This document shows positions 57,774-64,000 of a DNA stretch of 64,000 bases, piece by piece. Positions within the stretch are counted from its first letter, which is position 1; each line of letters begins with the position of its first letter. Source of the stretch: Chamaecrista fasciculata (Eukaryota > Streptophyta > Magnoliopsida > Fabales > Fabaceae); the NCBI GenBank assembly GCA_003254925.1, contig QANZ01018178.1, positions 114,284 to 178,283 of the forward strand, in the 5' to 3' direction. Under the pieces are notes generated by a model, which saw nothing but the letters and a program-made list of their open reading frames with translations, was not told the origin of the DNA and searched no databases. The position numbers were made by a program, and so were the translations under genes.

Positions 57774-58300
57774 TGATAATAGTCCCAATAATAAGGGATA
57801 TCAGACCCAAGAACCAAACAATCCAAAGGCCCGATAGCCAAACCTAAAAATATAGAAGCCTTGGAGAAAGAGCATTAAATGAAGAAGCATTTCCTTCCCA
57901 GAAAGGCGCCCTGGTCATCAAAGATGACCAAGGAGCCATACTCAAAACAAGGTATAGCGAAGACCATGGAAAAGGAATCAGGAAAGCAGTTATCACATCA
58001 TTAAAACACTAGAATAAAGAGCCTTGAAGAGCAGGCGGAAATACCTCCCAGGTAAGATGCCCTCGCTCCCTAAAATGGCTCCCTCTGTCGTGGTATAAAG
58101 CCAGACATCCTTCACACAAAAAGGTACGCACTCATTCTCACTCAATTCATTCATCGACTCTCTAATACCAGATATCTGACTTAAGCATCGGAGGTGAATT
58201 ACAAGGCACCCTCTGTTCTTCATTGACTTCAGGTAACCATTTCTCAGGAGTTGTCTCATCTAAACCAGGTAATGACCCCCGGCCAGAACCTGATTCATCA
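57774..58300 (-). mobile_element. Solo LTR with 5-bp TSD
   Basis: It begins TGATAATAGTCCC and ends ACCTGATTCATCA, with the exact 5-bp TSD GGTAT at 57769-57773 and 58301-58305. It contains a TATA box ('gtggtataaagcc', about 58090) followed by 'gacttaagcatcggagg' (about 58170), a signature seen in Ty3-gypsy LTRs. This reading order would put the LTR on the plus strand; the strand is recorded as minus only because a long open frame lies there, and orientation is uncertain. No internal region is present, indicating LTR-LTR recombination. Confidence 0.8.
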
Positions 58301-58305
58301 GGTAT

Positions 58306-59590
58306 GTAAAGTTTCCTATATATTTACTGTACTTATAACCGTATTAGGTCTTCAAGGTGAGATATAGGGATCCTACTTCGAACTTATCAATTGTTGATGA
58401 ACTGCTTGAGCTGATCTAACAACTTACAAAAGGAAGTCGTTGTGTGCCGGCCAGAGGACAAACTCATAACAAGCCCTTTAGAATCCTTTTCTTAAGCGTG
58501 GAACAATTGACTCAGAAACTACTACAAATAAATAAAATTTGATTTTGTAACAAAACAAAAAACAAACAGAATTTGATTGTTTGATATTAATAAAATATTA
58601 CATGATCTTTATAGACCCCGTGAATGATAAAGATGGACAATAGGATTAGGACCTCCCTAGTGTAAGAGGTATTTAAGAGATACTTTTTTTTATCAGTTTA
58701 CTACTTTTTTATTGATATTTTAATTTAATATTTTCAGTTTTTTTTAAAAAAATCAAGCATCATACTGATAGGCCCAAGGGTCAACTAAAGGAAATTAGTG
58801 GTAATTAATATATCTTTGATTAAAATAAATTACATGCATTACATCAAAATAACTAAATTACATGCACAATACTTTTTGTAACCTTTTTGGTTGTAAGACA
58901 TGCCCCATATTTGTGGAGCATGTAAAAATTAGTTGAACACGGTCAAAACTCAAAACCGTCGTTAGTATCCTTTAACGATGATTATCCCAATGATTATCAA
59001 AATTGTCGTTAAAGGGTGCCCATCGCTGCATATAACAACATTTATAGTTAGACACTTAACAATGGTCAAAACCATCGAAAGATGACTAAAACCGTCGCTA
59101 AATACTACTTTTTTTGTTATATATATATATATAAGAACCGCAAGAAGTTTATATTAAAGAAAAAGAAACCAATACTCACAATATACTAAGACATGCATGT
59201 ATATAATATTGTTGGATAAAGCTAGAAATATGGTAGGGAAGAGAATTATGGTAATGTACCTGTGTACCCATTGTATTAGTATCATGTTTTGGCTAAATTT
59301 ATTTTCAGAATACTATTTAATCTTATTTGTCAACGATCCCAATTAGATAAAAAAAAAAACTCATCAAGAATAATTTGTAATTTCGATTTAATTGTATTCG
59401 AACTTAAAACGAGAGAAATGTGACCAAATTTAGAAAAAGCCTATTTTCCAAGCTTGATTTGATATTCTTTGCCGATAACTCCAATTGAGAAAAGAAAGAA
59501 CTCATCAAATTTAACTCGTAGCTTTAATTTAATTGCATTCGAATTTAAAACGAAAAAGATATGACTATATTTAATAATTTGGAACCAATG
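58306..59590. other. AT-rich spacer with CACTA-like remnant
   Basis: 58930-59110 has 'aaaaccgtcgttag', 'aaaattgtcgttaaag' and 'aaaaccgtcgctaaa' phrases like CACTA subterminal repeats. 59380-59590 belongs to the 'cgagagaaatgtgaccaaat' family. No gene was found. Confidence 0.4.
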
Positions 59591-59739
59591 ATGAAAGGTT
59601 TAGGAAACATTAAGGACCAAAATAGAAGAAAAAACATTAGAGACCAAAACAAAACTTGGGGTAAACATTAGAGACCAAAATAGATTTTTGACTAAAATAA
59701 TAAATGTCTTTAAGTTTTCGTTATTTACTACACCAAAAC

Positions 59740-59950
59740 GCAACTCTACAATTCTCATTTTCTTTTGCCAATATAAATTCATTATACTGTAGTACAAAGG
59801 CCATACATATATATAATACAAGCCAACAAGGCTTTCATGACAATCAAATAAGATCAAAGAAAGTTTTGCAAGTCTGAAAGTACCGTAGCAAAGGCAAAGA
59901 GAAACATAACAAGATAATGGCAACACACCCATTCAAAGACTTACATGAGA
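59740..59950. repeat. Duplicated block, partner 33605-33850
   Basis: It shares 'attctcattttctttt', 'gtacaaaggccatacata' and 'taccgtagca' with 33605-33850 and sits upstream of the second PPR copy as its partner sits upstream of the first. Confidence 0.65.
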
Positions 59951-59993
59951 AAGTTTACATCTCGATCTTAACATAAATAACTATAAAAAATAG

Positions 59994-60169
59994 GAGAGTG
60001 GATCTTCTACATTGTAAAGTTGGTGCAGTCTAGAGAGAGAATGGAAGAGTTAGAGAGAGAAGTTTGGTGAAGTGTGGGTCCCACTAAAATTTCCTCTCTC
60101 TAACTCTTCCTTTCCCTCTCTACACTTTAAGAAAATGCACTAAAATTGAAATGCAGAGGATCCCGGTCC
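59994..60169. mobile_element. Mutator-type MITE with 9-bp TSD
   Basis: The ends GAGAGTGGATCTTCTACATT and the complement of GGACCGGGATCCTCTGCATT are flanked by the exact 9-bp TSD AAAAAATAG (59985-59993 and 60170-60178). The interior is an inverted 'gaagagttagagagag' repeat. The empty site is at 35170-35265. Confidence 0.88.
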
Positions 60170-60179
60170 AAAAAATAGG

Positions 60180-60828
60180 TTAAAATCTCAGGGTCAGATT
60201 TCATGTTGGTCCTTAATTTTTTTTGTTTGTTTCAAAACAATCTTCTATATTTCTTTGATTTTTTTTACTTTTTAATTTCAAATCCACTTTGAGAGATTAC
60301 TTTGGCTTTTGTTGACCGACAATTCAAACTAGATAGAGAAAGAATTTGTTAAGAGTAACTCTTAAATTTGAACTTGTTTCATTTGAGCTTAAAAAGAGAA
60401 AAATATATAGCTAACTTCATTTGTTTAACTATGAAACGAGCGAACTATTTTTTGGGCTCAATTTGACTTCACTTGTTGAGGATTTCAACTAGGCATTAAA
60501 AAAAAATCGTCAAAAAGTAACACATAACTTTGAACTCGTCGTATTTAGATTTGAAAAGATGGAGATATAATCAACTTCACTTGTTTGATCATAAAACGAG
60601 CGGTCCATTTAAGGGACTCAATTTAACCATGATGACCCCAATCAGATAGATAAAATACTCATTGAAAGCAACATGTAGCTATGGATTTATCACATTTGAA
60701 TTTAAAATGAGAGAGATATAACGATATTCAGTAGCTTGGGACCAAAATGAAGTCAAATGACAACATTTAGGACTAATATGAAACTTTTGTAATATTTAGA
60801 ATAAAAAATGAACTTAAAAACATATACT
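60180..60828. repeat. TIR-type repeat upstream of the PPR pseudogene
   Basis: Reiterated 'tttgaacttgaaacgaga'-type modules. The right part (60690-60828) corresponds to 35395-35545 upstream of the first PPR gene. Confidence 0.5.
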
Positions 60829-61079
60829 TTGGAACACTATAAAGCATGCTTAAAATTGAGTAAAAGTCTAAAACTCGTTTTTCGAACACCATAAAACTTG
60901 ACGACGTCTCTTGCATTTTGGTATTTAAATGTTGTCTTAGATTTTATATATTTTTTTGGATCCATTGTTTGGTTAATATGTTTTAGACATTTTAGGTGTT
61001 TTAAAGTGTCTTAAATTTTTTGTTAATCTTTAAGGGTATTGAAGACACTAATGCTTAAATTGTATATATTGACAAAAAT

Positions 61080-61151
61080 ATGACTCCCTACAAAGTTGAA
61101 ACAAGTCATCAAGATAAAGTTCATGAGGCCAATTCCAATGGGTCTACAGAG
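61080..61151 (+). pseudogene. SEC13-derived mini-exon, second copy
   Basis: It is almost identical to 36795-36866 (MTPYKVETSHQDKVHE...). The upstream acceptor has changed from GACAG to GACAA, so it could no longer be spliced in at the same point. Confidence 0.55.
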
Positions 61152-61342
61152 GTTACCTTATTTTTCTCTGTTTATTTTGCTGGTTCTGCTTTTTCATTAA
61201 TCATCGGATTTCTTGTATTCTTTTCCACTCTCAATTTCTTTTTTCTTGACATAGAAGGGTGAAGTTTTACAGTATTTTTTGTGACACTATTTTGTAGATA
61301 TTGAGAATTGTTATTTGTTGGTATGTACTATTTGTTGGTATG

Positions 61343-63657
61343 TACATTCTCAACTAATCACCACTGGCCTAATCTTGCATCCTGTTCCAACCAATAAGCT
61401 TCTCAAACTTCTCTCACTTTCAAGCTTTGGTTTCTTTGCATTATGCTCATCAAGTGTTTGAAAAAATTCCTCATCCAGACTTGTTCATTTACAACACCAT
61501 GATAAAAGCTTATGCTCTCTCCCCTACTTCTTATAAATCTCTCGTGATATTCCGTTCAATGACCCTTTTGCCCAATCAGTATACTTTTGTGTTTGTTTTT
61601 GATGCATGTGGAAAAGGGTTGGGGATCCTAGAAGGGGAGCAAGTTCGTGTTCATGCCATAAAACTTGGCTACGACAGCAACTTGTTTGTTACTAATGCCT
61701 TGATTGGGATGTATGGAAAGTGGGGTTTAGTAGAGGAGGGAAGAAAGGTTTTTGATTGGGCTGTAATTAGGGATATGTATTCCTGGAACTCCATGATTGC
61801 AGTGTATGTTAAATCTGGCAAAATGGGTCAAGCCCAGGAATTGTTCAACAAAATGCAAGAGCCAGATGTTGTATCATGGAGTACTATCATAGCTGGTTAT
61901 GTTCAGGTATGTGGAGCTGTAAATCAAAGACTTGTAATTTTTTTTTTTTTTTTGAGCAATCAAAGACTTGTAATTTGAAGAAGGCTAAAATATAGAAAAA
62001 CCCCCTCAACTTTGTTCATTGTACAAAAAACTCCCTGAACTTTGAAAAGTGATGAAAATCCCCTGAACTTTCAATTTTGTGCAAATAACCTCTTTTGTTA
62101 AAAATTTCATTGAAAAAATCTATTTTTTTAAGCTTGTTTGCTACTATTAATTACAATAATGGTTAATTTTTAGGGGGTGTTTTGTGACTTTTCATAAAAT
62201 TATCATAAAATTACAAAGAAAATTGATTTCTTTAATAAAAATCTTAACTAAAGCGGTTATTTGCACAAAATCCGAAGTTCAGGGGGTGTTTTGTGACTTT
62301 TCATAACTTAAAGAGTTGCACAGTAACTAAAGTTTAAGTCAGATTTCTGCGTTTTAGCCTTTTAAAAAAATCTGTTGTTGAAGTGAGCAGCACAATTTTC
62401 TTCAAAATAAATGTTAAACTGATGTTTTATTCTAAAGTTACTTCTGAATTATTGTAGGGTGGTTCATACATGGAGGGCTTGGATATCTTCCACAACATGT
62501 TGCATGCAGGTGTTACACCAAATCAATACACTCTGGTAAGTGCTCTTGCAGCTTGTTCAAATTTAGTAGCCTTGGATCAGGGAAAGTGGATCCATGTTTT
62601 CATTAATAGGGGTAAGATTAAGATGAATGAACGGCTACTTGCTGGCCTTGTTGACATGTATGCAAAATGTGGAGAGATCGAATTTGCATGCAAAGTTTTC
62701 CATGAACACGACAGAGTGAAGCGTAAAGTTTGGCCTTGGAATGCCATGATTGGTGGGTTTGCAATGCTTGGAAAGCCTAATGAGGCCATAGGAATTTTTG
62801 AACAAATGAAAGTCGAAAAAGTTGCTCCCAATAAAGTCACATTTGTTTCCTTATTAAATGCTTGCAGCCATGGCTACATGGTTGAGGAGGGTAAACTCTA
62901 TTTCAGATCGATGATCAGCGAATATGGGATTAACCCAGAAATCGAGCATTATGGTTGTATGATAGATCTACTGGGTAGGGCTGGCCAATTGAAGGAAGCT
63001 GAAGACATGATTTCAAGTATGCCAATGGCTCCAGATGTTGCAATTTGGGGGGCACTACTTAATGCTTGTAGAATCCATAAAGACATGGTTTGAGGAAATA
63101 GGATAGGAAAAATAATTCAGGAATTGGACCCTGGTAATATTGGTTGTCAAATTCTGTTGGCTAATATCTATTCCACATCTGGAAGATGGAGTGAAGCAAG
63201 AATGTTGAGAGAGAAGGACGAAGAAAACCGGAGCAGTAAGAAAATTCCCGGATGCAGCTCAATTGAGCTGAAGGGCGTATTCCATCAATTCCTTGTTGGA
63301 GACAGATCCCATCCTCAAATCACAGAGCTTTATTCATTTTTGGATGAGATGACAACCAAGTTGAGGAATGCTGGGTATGTTCCAGAATTTGGAGAACTCT
63401 TGCTTGATATTGATGATGAGGAAGATAAAGAGACAGCTCTGTCAATACACAGTGAGAAGTTGGCTATTGCTTTTGGGTTGATGAACACAGAACCCGGAAC
63501 ACCAATTCGCATCGTGAAGAACTTGAGAGTTTGTGGGGATTGCCATCAAGCAACAAAGTTCATCTCCAAGGTTTACAATAGAGTCATTATAGTTAGAGAT
63601 AGGACAAGGTATCACCACTTTAAAGATGGAACCTGTTCTTGTAAAGATTATTGGTAG
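61343..63657 (+). pseudogene. Broken duplicate of the DYW-class PPR gene
   Basis: Exon remnants are at 61343-61906 and 62458-63657, and the intron is retained, so this is a DNA-level duplicate of 37101-39487. Lesions: the first about 30 codons and the start are deleted (junction near 61345, with a short direct repeat 'ggtatgtac'); a 1-nt T gain near 61431; and CGA to TGA at 63091-63093, which cuts off the E/E+ and DYW regions. The rest, including the terminal CSCKDYW, is still nearly identical to the intact copy, so the decay is recent. A poly-T tract has also been added near 61939 in the intron. Confidence 0.9.
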
Positions 63658-64000
63658 AGTTAATGAGTTGCATAGGGAAGCATCTATATGAAGATGGTGC
63701 AAACTGAGTGATTGGATGGGATAGATAGGCCATATTCAGCATAAGTGTCTGGAAAAGCTTAGTGATAAGATAACAAAAGGTTAGGTACGAAAACAAAATT
63801 ATTGATTTTTTTTTCTTTTGGTGAGAAAATTATTGAATTTTGGCAGCAAATTTGGACATCAATTATTGAATTTTGTATCTGTTTCATGTCAAATTTTTAG
63901 AAGAAGTGAAAACACTTTTTGTAAGTCCATCAACAATCGAATTTAGTTACACAAACTTGCATATTGGGACGATTCATATGATATTGTAATATAAACAAAA
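63658..64000. other. 3' flank of the PPR pseudogene
   Basis: It matches 39488-39680 up to about 63845, where the duplication ends. The remainder is unique AT-rich sequence. Confidence 0.5.

Noticed and set aside
57993..58259. 88-codon frame on the minus strand
   Set aside because: Lies inside the solo LTR on the strand opposite its promoter motifs.
1..64000. tRNA, rRNA or snoRNA genes
   Set aside because: No complete cloverleaf or rRNA sequence was recognised by reading; only SINE B-box-like motifs and a plastid intron fragment.

Overview
This is a nuclear fragment of a eudicot plant genome. It is AT-rich, has plant GT-AG introns and plant-type gene families (a DYW pentatricopeptide-repeat protein and a molybdenum aldehyde oxidase), and most of it is transposon debris. 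I cannot name the species. There is one real assembly gap (15284-15692) and single N bases at 23600, 32867 and 39729.

Layout: 1-4.6 kb holds two Ty1-copia fragments in inverted orientation, one split by a hAT-type MITE. A complete SEC13 gene (COPII coat / nuclear pore WD40 protein) lies on the minus strand at 6.25-8.0 kb, with a 5'UTR intron and site-II promoter motifs. From 8.1 to 19.3 kb there are mostly small terminal-inverted-repeat (TIR) elements, many with exact 8- or 9-bp target-site duplications (TSDs). Between 12.7 and 32.5 kb a dispersed tandem family of small, basic, unrecognised genes appears (one pseudogene and three open copies, all on the minus strand), with conserved promoters and 3' flanks. 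This cluster is interrupted by a copia LTR fragment, SINEs, MITEs and a plastid-DNA insertion. An intact DYW-class PPR gene sits at 37.1-39.5 kb. Just upstream is a short SEC13-like exon that could splice in frame to the PPR reading frame. A ten-exon aldehyde oxidase locus on the minus strand (40.1-50.9 kb) carries four frameshifts and two nonsense codons. From 51 to 60 kb are more TIR elements, a 1.4-kb palindrome and a solo LTR. At 60.8-63.8 kb lies a second, broken copy of the PPR gene with its flanks.

Functional content: SEC13 and the first PPR gene look expressible. The aldehyde oxidase and the second PPR copy look dead as written, although the indels in the oxidase all fall in homopolymer runs and need sequence confirmation. 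The most novel item is the small-gene cluster. The most unusual gene structure is the possible SEC13/PPR chimera.
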